DNA of 64,000 nt. It comes from Stieleria neptunia. GTDB lineage: Bacteria > Planctomycetota > Planctomycetia > Pirellulales > Pirellulaceae. The notes below the pieces were generated by a model. The model was given only the letters and a program-made list of their open reading frames with translations. It was not told the origin of the DNA and made no database searches. The stretch spans positions 4,650,001 through 4,714,000 of the forward strand of contig NZ_CP037423.1 of assembly GCF_007754155.1 (NCBI RefSeq), in the 5' to 3' direction. Positions 1 to 8,907 of this stretch are shown piece after piece. A program made the translations under genes and the position numbers. The first letter of the stretch is position 1. Each line of letters begins with the position of its first letter.

Positions 1-245
1 CAAGCCGCCGCGACGGTGTCGGGGTACTGGGACGCGACTTCGGGGTTCTCCATCAGCAACTGCAAGGTCGCGTCGCTGCGTTTGGCGACTTCGCCGCTGG
101 AGTAGAGTCCGACGGCGATCAACGCCACAATGACGATCACCACCGCCGTCAGGATGAGCTTGGAATAAGGCTCAATCTTCTTGTAAAAGCCGGCCAAATT
201 CTCGGCGACGATGTTCTGTTCCAGTTCTGCCTGGCGATCTTTCAT
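1..245 (-). CDS. Membrane protein, N-terminal part (cut by window edge)
   Basis: Reading leftwards from an ATG at 245, an open frame of about 81 codons runs off the window. The protein begins with a charged segment (MKDRQAELEQNIVAENLAG), then has one clear transmembrane helix around residues 29-47 (LILTAVVIVIVALIAVGLY) and a polar segment that would lie outside the membrane. This single-anchor layout is common in planctomycete TPR-type or periplasmic scaffold proteins, but no TPR can be confirmed because the rest is missing. Function unknown. The short gap up to the next gene, also on the minus strand, shows nothing notable. Confidence 0.6.
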   Translation of the reverse strand, partial: MKDRQAELEQNIVAENLAGFYKKIEPYSKLILTAVVIVIVALIAVGLYSSGEVAKRSDATLQLLMENPEVASQYPDTVAAA

Positions 246-448
246 GAGTGGTCTTGTCCGCGTTGTCTAAGCGAGACGAGCCGATTGCGGTGAGTGAACG
301 AGTTGGAAGCGTTGGGCTGGGCGAGCGTCAATGTCGCACAAGTGTCGATCGCGAAGTATAGGAGCGACAAAAAGTTATCGTCAATAGAAGGCGCCGCACA
401 CCCGACAACCGCTCTGCCATTTGCTGCAGGTTGCCCAGCTAACCGAGG

Positions 449-820
449 CTACCGCTCGGATTCGTCCACCGCGTGCTCCCGGAGTTCTTCCAGCGAAGCA
501 AACTCCAGGGCCGAGACATGGGTGGCGCGGAGGACCACCTGAGGGGCTTGGCCGGCATCGTAGGCCTCTTTCCAGCGTGCGGCGCACAAACACCAGCGGT
601 CGCCCGGTTGCAGTCCGGCGAACCGGTACAGCGGATTGGGGGTGCTGAGATCATTGCCGCGCGACTTGCTGAAATCCAAGAATTCAGCCGTCATCACGGC
701 ACAGATCACGTGCAGCCCCGCGTCCGAAGCGCCGGTGTTGCAGCACCCGTCACGATAAAAGCCGGTCATCGGGTCCGTGCTGCAGGTCTCGAGGTCGGTT
801 CCAATAACGTTTTTTGCCAT
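449..820 (-). CDS. DUF2237 family protein
   Basis: A 123-residue protein that looks complete for this small family. It has the conserved core: CSTDPMTGFYRDGCCNTG near the start, then GLHVICAVMTAEFLDFSKSR, GNDLSTPNPLYRF and GDRWCLCAARWKEA. The repeated Cys residues (GCC, CLCA) are typical of DUF2237; the biochemical role of the family is not established. The open frame extends upstream to 967, but the ATG at 820 (MAKNVIGTDLE) fits the family length and the upstream part is low-complexity and Arg-rich, so 820 is preferred. It probably acts in the cytoplasm, as no signal peptide is seen. Confidence 0.85.
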   Translation of the reverse strand: MAKNVIGTDLETCSTDPMTGFYRDGCCNTGASDAGLHVICAVMTAEFLDFSKSRGNDLSTPNPLYRFAGLQPGDRWCLCAARWKEAYDAGQAPQVVLRATHVSALEFASLEELREHAVDESER

Positions 821-1046
821 GGGGTCAGGTTCAAGGGATCGGGCCAGCTGTCGCGCATCACAATGGTACCTGATTGTAGCGAGTCGGCCGCCGCGCCGTG
901 GGGGGTGGGAAGCCGAACGCGGCGGCGCCGGCGTGCATCGTTTCTGAAGCGCGGGACCGATCTTCAAAGTCGAAACGGAGATCGGCTTTCGGTCAAACGG
1001 TCTTCGGGCAAACTATCATGCCGTTTTTGAGTGGATTAACGAAACG

Positions 1047-1084
1047 GGGTTGGGGGTGAGGGGCTCAGCATTGAGACGCTTCAC
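1047..1084 (-). repeat. Inverted copy of the flank of the 4001-4090 hairpin repeat
   Basis: These 38 bases are, with about two mismatches, the reverse complement of 4001-4038, the leading flank of the hairpin between uvrD and the sulfatase. Here the hairpin half is missing. The 821-1480 gap holds this partial copy and the hairpin at 1222-1279; no gene was found in it. Confidence 0.75.
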
Positions 1085-1221
1085 CTCGATTGAGGTGCTA
1101 AATCGCCGAACACTTTGACGTGTGCTTATTGTCGGGTTTCATCGCTTGCGTATCAAATCTCGCCTTAGGGGCTTCTCTGCTCGTATGCGTCGCGATGGAT
1201 TGGATTCCCCCTCACCCCCAG

Positions 1222-1279
1222 CCCCTCTCCCCCAACACTCTGGCTCGCTTAGGTTCGCCAGAGTGTTGGGGGAGAGGGG
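1222..1279. repeat. Long perfect hairpin repeat
   Basis: Bases 1222-1244 and 1257-1279 form a perfect 23-bp inverted repeat around a 12-base loop. The sequence leading in (CTCACCCCCAGCCCCTCTCC) is shared with the hairpin at 4001-4090, while the inner stem differs, so the two are members of one dispersed family. It lies between two divergent genes, so it is unlikely to be an ordinary terminator here. Confidence 0.8.
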
Positions 1280-1480
1280 AGCTAGAATCATTACTTGACT
1301 ATGAAACTCCCCTCGCTTCGCACGACCCTCCTGCCAGGAGGGTGACTTTAAAACCGCTCGACCTCCACACAGGAGGGTGACTTAAAAAACTGCGCGACCT
1401 CGCTGCGGTCAGAACCGCCTTGGGCAACGGTCGGCCGGTGGGTCGCCGCGGGGCCATGGTTTTGGCGTCATGGCCTTGAG

Positions 1481-3946
1481 GTGGCTGTTCGTTATATGAT
1501 GATGGCGTTTCTTCCGAATTCTGTTTCCGCCAGTCGACCTGCCATGGATGTTCCCCACAGCGACGCTTTGCTCCGCGAATTGACAGCCCCGCAATGCGAA
1601 GCGGTTCAGCACGTCGACGGCCCGATGTTGATCCTGGCCGGCCCGGGCAGCGGAAAGACGCGAGTGGTCACGCACCGGATCGCGTATTTGTTGGCGCAAG
1701 ACATTCCGGACTGGCAAATCGCGGCGTTGACCTTTACCAACAAAGCCGCCGACGAGATGCGATTGCGGTTGGACAAGCTGGCGCCCGGGCAAAAGGTCTG
1801 GATGGGCACCTTTCACCGTTTCTGCGCCCAGCTGTTGCGGCGGTACGCGTCGATGGTGGGCCTGCAAGAGAATTATTCGATTTACGACACCTCGGATTCC
1901 AAGCAGGCGATGAAGCGTGCGATCGAAGCCGCCGGGGTTTCCACCACGCATGCGTCTCCGGACCAGATCGCCAACGTGATCAGCAAGGCGAAAAACAAGC
2001 TGATCACGCCGGATGTGATGGAAGGCCAGATGCTTTCGCCCAAAGAAACGGTCGCCGCCAAGGTGTACCCGGTTTATCAACGTCAATTGTTGACGGCCAA
2101 CGCGGTCGACTTTGATGACCTGCTGTTGCACGTCGCCAACCTGCTGCGGCACAGTCCTGAATTGCGTGGCGAACTGGATCAACGATTTCGCTACATCCTG
2201 GTCGACGAGTACCAAGACACCAATTTGGCTCAGTATGCGATCGTGCGGGCGCTTTCGATCGATCACCCCAACCTGTCGGTCACCGGAGACCCGGATCAAT
2301 CGATCTATGGCTGGCGCGGCGCGGACCTGAACAACATCCTGGATTTTGAAAAAGATTACCCTTCGGTCCGAACGGTTCGGCTGGAACAAAACTATCGCAG
2401 CACGCCCAACGTGTTGCGGGTCGCCGATCAATTGATCCGTCACAACCGACGTCGCAAGCAAAAGAACCTGTTCACCGACAACGACGAAGGTGAACCGGTG
2501 ATTTTGCGGTGGTTTGAAAACGGCTATGAGGAGGCCGATTCGATCGCCGATGAGATCGTCGCGGCGATTTCTTCCGGCCTGGCCCGGCCGAGCGATTTCG
2601 CAATCTTTTGTCGCATGAATTCGCTCACTCGGTCACTCGAACACGCACTGCGTGGCCGTGGCGTTCCCTATCAAATCGTCAACGGCGTCGAGTTCTATCA
2701 GCGGAAAGAAATCAAGGACGTGTTGGCGTATCTGCATCTGGTCAACAATCCCGGACACGACGTTGCGCTGACGCGTGTGATCAACACCCCGACCCGCGGC
2801 ATCGGCGCCAAGACGGTGCAGCGGTTACAGGCGTTTGCCGACAGCCACAACATCCCGATGTTGGAAGCGGCCCGGCGGGCCGAGCAGATCGAATCGCTGG
2901 CCAAACGCAGCGTCACGATGGTCAAGAAATTTGTCGCGATCTACGACCGGATCGCCGCCCGCGCGACCGCGCCGCTGGAGGACTTGATGCGGTGCGTGGT
3001 TCAAGAATCGGGGTACGACAAGTTTCTGGAAAAGAATTCAGACGAGGCGGACGATTCCAGTCCGCTGGGGAACGTCGACGAATTGATCAGTGCCGCGGTG
3101 GACTTTGACCGGCGGCATCCCGACGACGGATCGCTGGAAGCGTTTTTGGAGCAAGTCGCACTGGTCAGCGACACCGACGCCTTCGAAGAAAACGACCAAC
3201 GCGTCACACTGATGACCCTGCATGCCTCCAAGGGGCTGGAATTCCCACGCGTCTTCATCGTCGGCGTCGAAGATGATTTGCTGCCCCACAAACGATCCAA
3301 AGAAGACGATGCCCAATTCGAAGAGGAGCGGCGTTTATTGTTCGTCGGTATCACCCGCGCCAAACAATGGTTGCAGCTGAGTTGTTGTAAACGTCGCATG
3401 ATTCGCGGCGACACGCGACCGGTGATCGCCAGCCCGTTTTTGAACGAGCTGCCGTTGGAGGAGATGAAACGCATCGAGTCGACGGTGCAACGAAATTATT
3501 TTGATCAGGAGATCGACCAGAGCGGTGGAGGGGATTGGGATCTGCCGGAAATCCAAATCAACGCGGAAGCCCAGGGAGAAGCCCAGGCAGACGTGTCGTT
3601 CGATTTCGGAGCCAATCAAGACGAGGACGTGTTCTCGTCCGACGACCAAGCCCGAGAGTCTTCGCCGGCGTTTGATTCGGTCACCGCCGAATCGGCTCCT
3701 CCGGAGGCCAAAACAAAATCGATCCCCGAGATCGGTGCGCTCAAGACGGCGGCGGATTTGATGTCGGGGAATCGTCCGCCGCTGACGGCGTATCGCGAAG
3801 GCACCACGGTGCGGCACTACGATTACGGCGAAGGAACGATCCTGGCCGTCAGCGGTCTCGGCCCCAAACGCATGGCACGCGTTCAATTCGCCGACGGAGA
3901 ACACAATTTCCGACTCGCCTTCGCCAAGTTGGAAGTGGTGGGGTGA
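1481..3946 (+). CDS. uvrD: UvrD/PcrA-type superfamily 1 DNA helicase
   Basis: An 821-residue SF1A 3'-5' helicase that should unwind DNA in nucleotide excision and mismatch repair and remove proteins from DNA. Motifs appear in order: Walker A GPGSGKTR (about residue 54), motif Ia LTFTNKAADEM, motif II LVDEYQDTN (about 241), motif III DPDQSIYGWRGA, the Q-R motif LEQNYRST, and motifs V/VI MTLHASKGLEFPRVFIVG and LFVGITRAK. A poorly conserved acidic linker leads to a short C-terminal domain (YDYGEGTILAV...), as in PcrA tails. The start at 1481 is uncertain; an in-frame ATG at 1544 (MDVPHSDALL) lies nearer the conserved core. Length fits the family (about 720-820). UvrD and PcrA are not separable by motif alone. 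Confidence 0.95.
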   Translation: MAVRYMMMAFLPNSVSASRPAMDVPHSDALLRELTAPQCEAVQHVDGPMLILAGPGSGKTRVVTHRIAYLLAQDIPDWQIAALTFTNKAADEMRLRLDKLAPGQKVWMGTFHRFCAQLLRRYASMVGLQENYSIYDTSDSKQAMKRAIEAAGVSTTHASPDQIANVISKAKNKLITPDVMEGQMLSPKETVAAKVYPVYQRQLLTANAVDFDDLLLHVANLLRHSPELRGELDQRFRYILVDEYQDTNLAQYAIVRALSIDHPNLSVTGDPDQSIYGWRGADLNNILDFEKDYPSVRTVRLEQNYRSTPNVLRVADQLIRHNRRRKQKNLFTDNDEGEPVILRWFENGYEEADSIADEIVAAISSGLARPSDFAIFCRMNSLTRSLEHALRGRGVPYQIVNGVEFYQRKEIKDVLAYLHLVNNPGHDVALTRVINTPTRGIGAKTVQRLQAFADSHNIPMLEAARRAEQIESLAKRSVTMVKKFVAIYDRIAARATAPLEDLMRCVVQESGYDKFLEKNSDEADDSSPLGNVDELISAAVDFDRRHPDDGSLEAFLEQVALVSDTDAFEENDQRVTLMTLHASKGLEFPRVFIVGVEDDLLPHKRSKEDDAQFEEERRLLFVGITRAKQWLQLSCCKRRMIRGDTRPVIASPFLNELPLEEMKRIESTVQRNYFDQEIDQSGGGDWDLPEIQINAEAQGEAQADVSFDFGANQDEDVFSSDDQARESSPAFDSVTAESAPPEAKTKSIPEIGALKTAADLMSGNRPPLTAYREGTTVRHYDYGEGTILAVSGLGPKRMARVQFADGEHNFRLAFAKLEVVG

Positions 3947-4000
3947 AACCCGGCAACAATCACGTCTCAAAATGATCCGCGATTTAGTACGTCAATCGAT

Positions 4001-4090
4001 GTGAAGCGTCTCAATCCTGAGCCCCTCACCCCCAGCCCCTCTCCCCAAAAAACGCTCGACGCTTCGCGACTCCGGCGTTTTTTGGGGAGA
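4001..4090. terminator. Repeat-derived hairpin, probable bidirectional terminator
   Basis: Bases 4040-4055 and 4075-4090 form a perfect 16-bp stem whose arms carry six A and six T. It sits between the converging 3' ends of uvrD (3946) and the sulfatase gene (4131), so it is well placed to stop transcription from both sides. Its flank 4001-4038 recurs inverted at 1047-1084. Terminator activity is inferred. Confidence 0.65.
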
Positions 4091-4130
4091 GATGAGCCAG
4101 TGTATTTTTTTAGCCGCCACCTTTCCCTTC

Positions 4131-5579
4131 TCACGACCCCGTGTAGCGTGACAACTCGCCCAGGTTCAGGCCGTCGTTCATTTCGGCTTGCAGTGTTTCC
4201 AGACGCGAGAACAACCGCTTGACCGTTTTGGCATGGCTTGCCGAACCGGCCAGGTCGTTCATTTCCAGCGGATCCTGTTTCATGTCGTACAAACGCATCT
4301 TGTTGGCAATGGGATAGACGATCAGCTTGTAGTTTTCCGTGCGGATGCTGCGTTGTTTATCCAAGTAGGCGCCGTAGACGACATCGTAGGGGCTGTCGGC
4401 ACCGCCGAGCATCGGCAACAGGCTGTTGAATTGGACGTGCTCGGGTTGCTTGATCCCGGCCAATTCCAAGGTCGTCGGCATGATGTCTTGCAGGTACACC
4501 GGGTGATCGATGGTTTGCCCCGCTTTGGCGTCCGGCCCGATCACCATCAGCGGCACACGGACGCTGTGGTCGTACAAGTTTTGTTTGCCCATCAAGCCGT
4601 GTTGACCGCAGGCGAGCCCGTGGTCGGCGGTAAAGAAGATCCACGTGTTGTCCTGTTTGCCGGTCGCTTTGACGGCGTCCAGAATCCTGCCGATCATCGC
4701 GTCCATGTGCGTGATGATCGCGTAATACTCTTGGCGGTTTGTCTTGACGGCCAGGGGCGTGCGGGGGAACGGAGCCAGTTTTTCGTCGCGCAGCCTTCGT
4801 CCGGCAGCCATCGCTTCGGCGTAGGGGTATTCGGGCAGGAAATTTTTCGGCAGTTTGACTTGGTCGACCGGGTACTTGGCAACGTACTCGGCAGGCGATT
4901 GGCGTGGATCGTGTGGCGCGTTGAAGGCCAGGTACATGAAGAACGGCTGGTCGATCGCGCTGGCCTCGCTGAGAAAATCGACCGAGTGATTGGCAACCAC
5001 TTCACTCCAGTGCGTTCCGCCTTCCCAGAACCCGCCGAACTTGGGATCACTCGGGGACCAGGGATCGGTCACTGCGCCGGTTTCCGGATCGATGAGCGGT
5101 CGGTTGTACCCGGCCGGCGTTTGGCTGGGCATGCCGCCGCGGACATCGCGGGCGACGTCAAAGGATTTTTGCGCGTCGGCCCGGCAATGCCATTTTCCGG
5201 TCATGTAGGTTCGATATCCGGCGGCTTTCATCGACTCGCTCCACCACCGACCCGCTTGCCGTTCCTGTTCGGCGGTTTGATAAACCGTTTCGGCGTCCCA
5301 GAGGAATCGCCCGGAATTGAGCATCATGCGGCTGGCGACACACACCGCACCCGACCAAGACCCCATGTTGTAGGCGCGGGTGAAGGTGGTCGCGCGCTTG
5401 GCGATGCGATCCAGATTGGGTGTTTCGACTTCCGGGTGGCCGAACGCTGCGACGGTGTCGAAGCACTGGTCGTCGGAAAAGATGAACACGATATTGGGAG
5501 GCTCTGCCGCGCCGGCACCCGGCGGGCAGCTAGAACTCGAGACCGTTGCGACAAGGATCAGAAACGCGAGTCGAGACAT
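4131..5579 (-). CDS. Sulfatase (S1 family, CxAxR type), secreted
   Basis: A 482-residue arylsulfatase-like enzyme that should hydrolyse sulfate esters, probably on algal polysaccharides. An N-terminal signal peptide ends near GAGAAEPP; the fold then starts with NIVFIFSDDQ, supplying the metal-binding Asp pair (D36, D37). The formylglycine motif is C80-V-A-S-R, the CxAxR variant of CxPxR, so maturation by a formylglycine-generating enzyme is expected. Later come MTGKWH (catalytic Lys/His), FFMYLAFNAPHDPR, and FTADHGLACGQHGLMGKQ with the second metal-binding Asp-His. Length fits S1 sulfatases (450-550). Marine Pirellulaceae carry many such genes. The exact substrate cannot be read from sequence. 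Confidence 0.93.
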   Translation of the reverse strand: MSRLAFLILVATVSSSSCPPGAGAAEPPNIVFIFSDDQCFDTVAAFGHPEVETPNLDRIAKRATTFTRAYNMGSWSGAVCVASRMMLNSGRFLWDAETVYQTAEQERQAGRWWSESMKAAGYRTYMTGKWHCRADAQKSFDVARDVRGGMPSQTPAGYNRPLIDPETGAVTDPWSPSDPKFGGFWEGGTHWSEVVANHSVDFLSEASAIDQPFFMYLAFNAPHDPRQSPAEYVAKYPVDQVKLPKNFLPEYPYAEAMAAGRRLRDEKLAPFPRTPLAVKTNRQEYYAIITHMDAMIGRILDAVKATGKQDNTWIFFTADHGLACGQHGLMGKQNLYDHSVRVPLMVIGPDAKAGQTIDHPVYLQDIMPTTLELAGIKQPEHVQFNSLLPMLGGADSPYDVVYGAYLDKQRSIRTENYKLIVYPIANKMRLYDMKQDPLEMNDLAGSASHAKTVKRLFSRLETLQAEMNDGLNLGELSRYTGS

Positions 5580-5693
5580 GGAGCGAAAGTCCGAAGAGTG
5601 TGGATAGAAATCGACGGCCGTATTATACGATCATTCGCTCGCGGGATCGCTACGTTTCCCAGATTTCGCCACCCGCCGGTCGCTGACCAGCTT

Positions 5694-5792
5694 GTCGATT
5701 TAATCGGGATTGCGGGGTCAATGGTGAGCCGCTGGCCGTAAGGCCTCGGGCGGGCGCTGAAATGCCCGGCCGCTTACGCGTCGCGGCTCACC
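5694..5792 (-). repeat. REP-like element A, copy 1
   Basis: The core 5723-5792 is bounded by the inverted pair GGTGAGCCGC / GCGGCTCACC and contains a second inner palindrome (GGCCGTAAGGCC). The whole block recurs in reverse orientation at 12986-13082, including the short tail GTCGATTTAAT. It lies between the sulfatase start and the aroA end; no gene is seen in 5580-5861. Confidence 0.8.
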
Positions 5793-5861
5793 AAATCGAC
5801 AGGCCGTCACGCGTCCCGCTGGAATGCATCCCAACACGCGGCGCAAGCCCGTGGCGCGTCT

Positions 5862-7262
5862 TCAGCACCAGCGGTGGGGACGACCGGTCAGCGTTTCCAA
5901 GTCGGCAAAGAACTCGGGATAGGTTTTTCCGGTGCAGGACGGGTTCAGTACCCGGACGCCTTCGGCGGCCAGGCCCGCCAGCGAAAGACTCATCGCCATC
6001 CGGTGGTCATGGTAGGTTTCCAACGTGGCCGGCGTGATCCCGTCGCCGGGCGGATGGATCGTCAGACCGTCGTCGTGTTCGTCAATCGTCGCGCCGAGTT
6101 TGCGGAGCTCGCAGGCCAGATCGCCGATGCGATCGGTCTCTTTGAATCGATTGTGGGCGACGCCGCGAACGCGTGTCGGGCCGTCGGCAAACAGTGCCAC
6201 CACGGCAAGCGTTTGGACGGTATCGCTGATTTGGTTCATGTCCACGTCGACGCCGCGCGAGGCACGACCGGAGATGGTCATGCTGTCGGCATCGTGAACG
6301 CAGCGGCATCCCATCTGCTCAAGCACACGGCAGAATCCGACGTCGCCTTGCATCGCGTCGGGGGTCAGCCCCAACACAGTGACCGCGCCCCCCGTGATCG
6401 CCGCGGCGGCCCAGAAATAGCTGGCGGCCGAGGCGTCTGGTTCGATCGCGTACTCGATGCCTTGGTAGCCCGCTCCCGAGACGTTGACGCGCAACGAGAC
6501 GGAATCGACAGCGTTTAAATCGATTTCCTGGATGTCGACGCTCGCCCCAAACGATCGCATCACCGAAGCCGTCATTTCGATGTAGGGCCGGGAGACCAGT
6601 TCGCCGATGACGTTGATTTGGATGTCGCCGACGGGGTGACCGGGATCGGCGTGTGACCGCCGCGCTTGCAAGGCCACCGGGGCGGCCATCATCAATCCGC
6701 TCAAGTATTGGCTGCTGACACTGCCGCCGACACGTATCGGTTTGTCGCTCCATCCGCGCGAGCGAATCGCGACCGGTGGGCAACCGCCCGGGGACTGTGT
6801 CGCGATCGAACCGAGTTGGACTTCGGCCAGTGCAGCGACCAAGTCAGCGATCGGCCGTTGATGCATCCGCTCAACGCCCGACAAGTCGTAGTTGCCTCCG
6901 GCCGCGGACAGGGCGGCGGTCAAAAAACGAATCGAGGTGCCGCTGTTGGCGATGTACAACTCATGGGCCGCGTCCGCGCTGGTGCTGCGGGTCGACGCGT
7001 CGACTTGGATCGTTCGCCCGGCCTCGGAAACATTGATCGAAACGCCGCAGGTGCGGAGACTGTCGATCATCACCGCCGTGTCTTCGCTGCGCAACGCTCC
7101 CGAAAGCGTCGACTGGCCGCAGGCCATCGCGGCGCAGATCAGCGCCCGGTTGGTCAAACTTTTGCTGCCCGGCGGTCGGATTTCCCCGCGGACGGCGCCG
7201 CCCGGTTGGACAGAGACGCCGGTCAGTTCGGGGGTGGTGGTGCTCGTCGGTGGGTCGGGCAT
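5862..7262 (-). CDS. aroA: 3-phosphoshikimate 1-carboxyvinyltransferase (EPSP synthase)
   Basis: This cytoplasmic enzyme transfers the enolpyruvyl group of PEP to shikimate-3-phosphate, step six of the shikimate pathway. With the ATG at 7262 (MPDPPTSTTT) it has 466 residues; the frame runs up to 7364 but the extra segment is not conserved. Family signatures are clear: PPGSKSLTNRALICAAMA (S3P/PEP-binding Lys and Arg), ANSGTSIRFLTAALSAAGG, QYLSGLMMAAP, YAIEPDASAASYFWAAAA, RFKETDRIGDLACELRKLG, YHDHRMAMSLSLAG and the C-terminal NPSCTGKTYPEFF. No neighbouring aromatic amino acid genes are present, so it stands alone. Confidence 0.96.
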   Translation of the reverse strand: MPDPPTSTTTPELTGVSVQPGGAVRGEIRPPGSKSLTNRALICAAMACGQSTLSGALRSEDTAVMIDSLRTCGVSINVSEAGRTIQVDASTRSTSADAAHELYIANSGTSIRFLTAALSAAGGNYDLSGVERMHQRPIADLVAALAEVQLGSIATQSPGGCPPVAIRSRGWSDKPIRVGGSVSSQYLSGLMMAAPVALQARRSHADPGHPVGDIQINVIGELVSRPYIEMTASVMRSFGASVDIQEIDLNAVDSVSLRVNVSGAGYQGIEYAIEPDASAASYFWAAAAITGGAVTVLGLTPDAMQGDVGFCRVLEQMGCRCVHDADSMTISGRASRGVDVDMNQISDTVQTLAVVALFADGPTRVRGVAHNRFKETDRIGDLACELRKLGATIDEHDDGLTIHPPGDGITPATLETYHDHRMAMSLSLAGLAAEGVRVLNPSCTGKTYPEFFADLETLTGRPHRWC

Positions 7263-7322
7263 TGCTTTTTGGGGGCGCGCGAAATGGGTCAGCGGCCCAG
7301 TATCGCTTGCTGGCGAAAATTC

Positions 7323-7385
7323 GCAAGCTGGAAGCTTACGCCACGGGTGGCGTGGGGGACGCAAGCTGGAAGCTTACGCCACGGG
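7323..7385. repeat. Tandem pair of a 25-bp repeat
   Basis: Bases 7323-7347 and 7361-7385 are identical 25-mers containing AAGCTGGAAGCTTACGCCAC, offset by 38 bases. The unit has a small internal palindrome (AAGCTggAAGCTT). The second copy overlaps the end of the 7374-7658 gene and supplies its stop codon and last three residues. Confidence 0.85.
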
Positions 7386-7658
7386 TCTGATTGCGAGGGC
7401 GCCTTCGCGGCTGGGGACGGTGAACACACCCAAGACCATGAAGGCCAACGTCAGGGTGTGGATCAACCAGACTTCATCCAGACGCATCACGGTCCGCAGC
7501 GTCACCAAACTGATGATCACCAACGCGATCAAGAAACGGCGTTCGGCACGTCGCAACGCGTCGCCGACGGACAACTTGGTCGAAAGCAGTGCCCACAGCC
7601 CCAGCACAGGTAACGCCAACGCATTGACCACGGCGAAAAATTGGCTCAGTTCGAGCAT
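7374..7658 (-). CDS. Small integral membrane protein
   Basis: A 94-residue hydrophobic protein starting at the ATG at 7658 (MLELSQFFAVVNALALPVLG), preceded by the purine-rich GAGGGA about six bases upstream. Three likely transmembrane helices are visible: residues about 6-24, 42-57 (FLIALVIISLVTLRTV) and 65-80 (IHTLTLAFMVLGVFTV), with Arg-rich loops (DALRRAERR). No known family is recognised. The frame extends upstream to 7883 but that part is not membrane-like. The C-terminus and stop codon fall inside a dispersed repeat, so the repeat has probably altered the tail. Function unknown. Confidence 0.7.
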   Translation of the reverse strand: MLELSQFFAVVNALALPVLGLWALLSTKLSVGDALRRAERRFLIALVIISLVTLRTVMRLDEVWLIHTLTLAFMVLGVFTVPSREGALAIRPVA

Positions 7659-7906
7659 GACGATCCCTCGTCCAGCAGGGTGATTGATAAGCAGACAGAA
7701 AAGAATTTTGCAACGCCGCTCAGGGTCGCAGGATGGGGCACCGCAACGGAAGATAGGACTTGAGGGAAAATTCCAAGATTCGCCAAAAAGTTCCATTCGA
7801 TTTCCGTAGACGCGGCATTCCGGGCGACACCACAATGGGGTGTGGCGATGACGATTCGATCGCCAGCCGGATCGAATCATCAAAAATTTTTGTGGAGGGG
7901 TAGGCG

Positions 7907-8731
7907 ATGTCAGAAACCAAAGGAACGCGGTGTGGCCAGCGGATCGTCGCGGTCATCGATCTGGGAGACCACCGAGTCGGTGATGACAGATCGTTCGGTG
8001 GTGGGGCGGCGGTCGGTGAAGGTCAGCGGGTCGATCCGCCACATGCGATCCAGCGGTTCGCCAATCGACGACTGGCCGGGCAACCTTTGTTGTTGCGGAT
8101 GGCGGCGCGGTTGAGCGAATGCCAGTGGGTGGATGAGATCTACGCGGTGGGCTGTCACTTGCCGGATTCGATGACGCAACTCAAGAGCCCCGTGATCCAT
8201 CCGCTGAGTCTGCCGACGTGCCATTTGGTGGAACGAGTCGGCGCGATCGTGGATCGGACGATGCCCACGTGGGTGTTTTATGTTCCGGCCAACCGGCCGT
8301 TTGTCGACGCCGCCTTGGTCGACGGGTTGCTGTCCAAAGCGTGCAAAAGCGGTCGCGGGGACTACTTCGGTTACACGTCCAGTGCTCAAGGGCGAACCCC
8401 GATGGAGCGTCTGGGGTTGGCCGGCGAGGTGTGTCACGCCGATGCGATCCGCCGGCTGAGACGGAACGCCGACCGTTTGTCTCCCGGCCAAACCCTGGCC
8501 GGCTGCATGGAGGATGCACCCGGCGACTATGAACTGAACTTTGTGCCCGTTCCCGACGAACTCGATCGTTGTGGTCTGCGGTTTGTCATCGAAGACGAGC
8601 ACGACTGGGACGAAGCGCACCTGGTCTGCGAATCCGTCCGTGAAGTGGATGCGGGATGGCAGCAGGTCGCGCGCTTGGTCAGCCAAAAGGAGCACCTGCG
8701 AGACGCGACGCGCAGCGTCGATTCAATTTAG
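7907..8731 (+). CDS. Nucleotidyltransferase-like protein (cytidylyltransferase/SpsF type)
   Basis: A 274-residue protein that resembles the SpsF/CMP-sugar cytidylyltransferase fold without the strongest signatures. The segment RRLAGQPLLLRMAARLSECQ followed by VDEIYAVG matches the usual pattern (gene of choice G-x-PLL-x-R-x-x-x-RL ... VDEI-x-V). TWVFYVPANRPFVDAALVDG corresponds to the middle strand where sugar or nucleotide contacts lie, and ELNFVPVPDELDRCGLRFVI to the C-terminal part. The typical N-terminal R-x-x-SxRLPGK loop is replaced by GDDRSFGGGAAV, so catalysis may be lost or altered. A role in surface glycan synthesis is plausible but unproven. Confidence 0.6.
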   Translation: MSETKGTRCGQRIVAVIDLGDHRVGDDRSFGGGAAVGEGQRVDPPHAIQRFANRRLAGQPLLLRMAARLSECQWVDEIYAVGCHLPDSMTQLKSPVIHPLSLPTCHLVERVGAIVDRTMPTWVFYVPANRPFVDAALVDGLLSKACKSGRGDYFGYTSSAQGRTPMERLGLAGEVCHADAIRRLRRNADRLSPGQTLAGCMEDAPGDYELNFVPVPDELDRCGLRFVIEDEHDWDEAHLVCESVREVDAGWQQVARLVSQKEHLRDATRSVDSI

Positions 8732-8794
8732 CAGCGACGGTGTTCGCGGAACGGCGCGAGTCGTCCGGTTGCGTTTCAATCACACCGTGAAAGA

Positions 8795-8820
8795 CCGGAG
8801 GGCTCGCGCCCTGCCGCTAA
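8795..8820 (+). repeat. Repeat element B, copy 1
   Basis: A 26-bp unit beginning CCGGAGGGCTCGCGCCCTGC and ending GCTAA, with an internal GGGC...GCCC palindrome. An identical copy is at 13122-13147 and an inverted partial copy at 12953-12974. It lies in the gap between two converging genes (8732-8907). Confidence 0.8.
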
Positions 8821-8907
8821 CCAACAACACCCCGTTGGGTGTCAAAGTACGTGGCACCGGGCTTGCACCGTCGGGTCTGCATTTAACTTTCGCCCCTGAC
8901 GACGTGT

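Noticed and set aside
1120..1380. An 86-codon frame across the hairpin upstream of uvrD
   Set aside because: It reads straight through the 46 bases of stem and has no ribosome site or domain.
1409..2461. A 350-codon frame antisense to the 5' part of uvrD
   Set aside because: Shadow of the helicase gene, Arg/Val/Gln-rich and without a domain.
4188..5741. A 517-codon plus-strand frame over the sulfatase
   Set aside because: It mirrors the sulfatase coding frame and has no family signature; the minus strand carries the CxAxR and metal-binding motifs.
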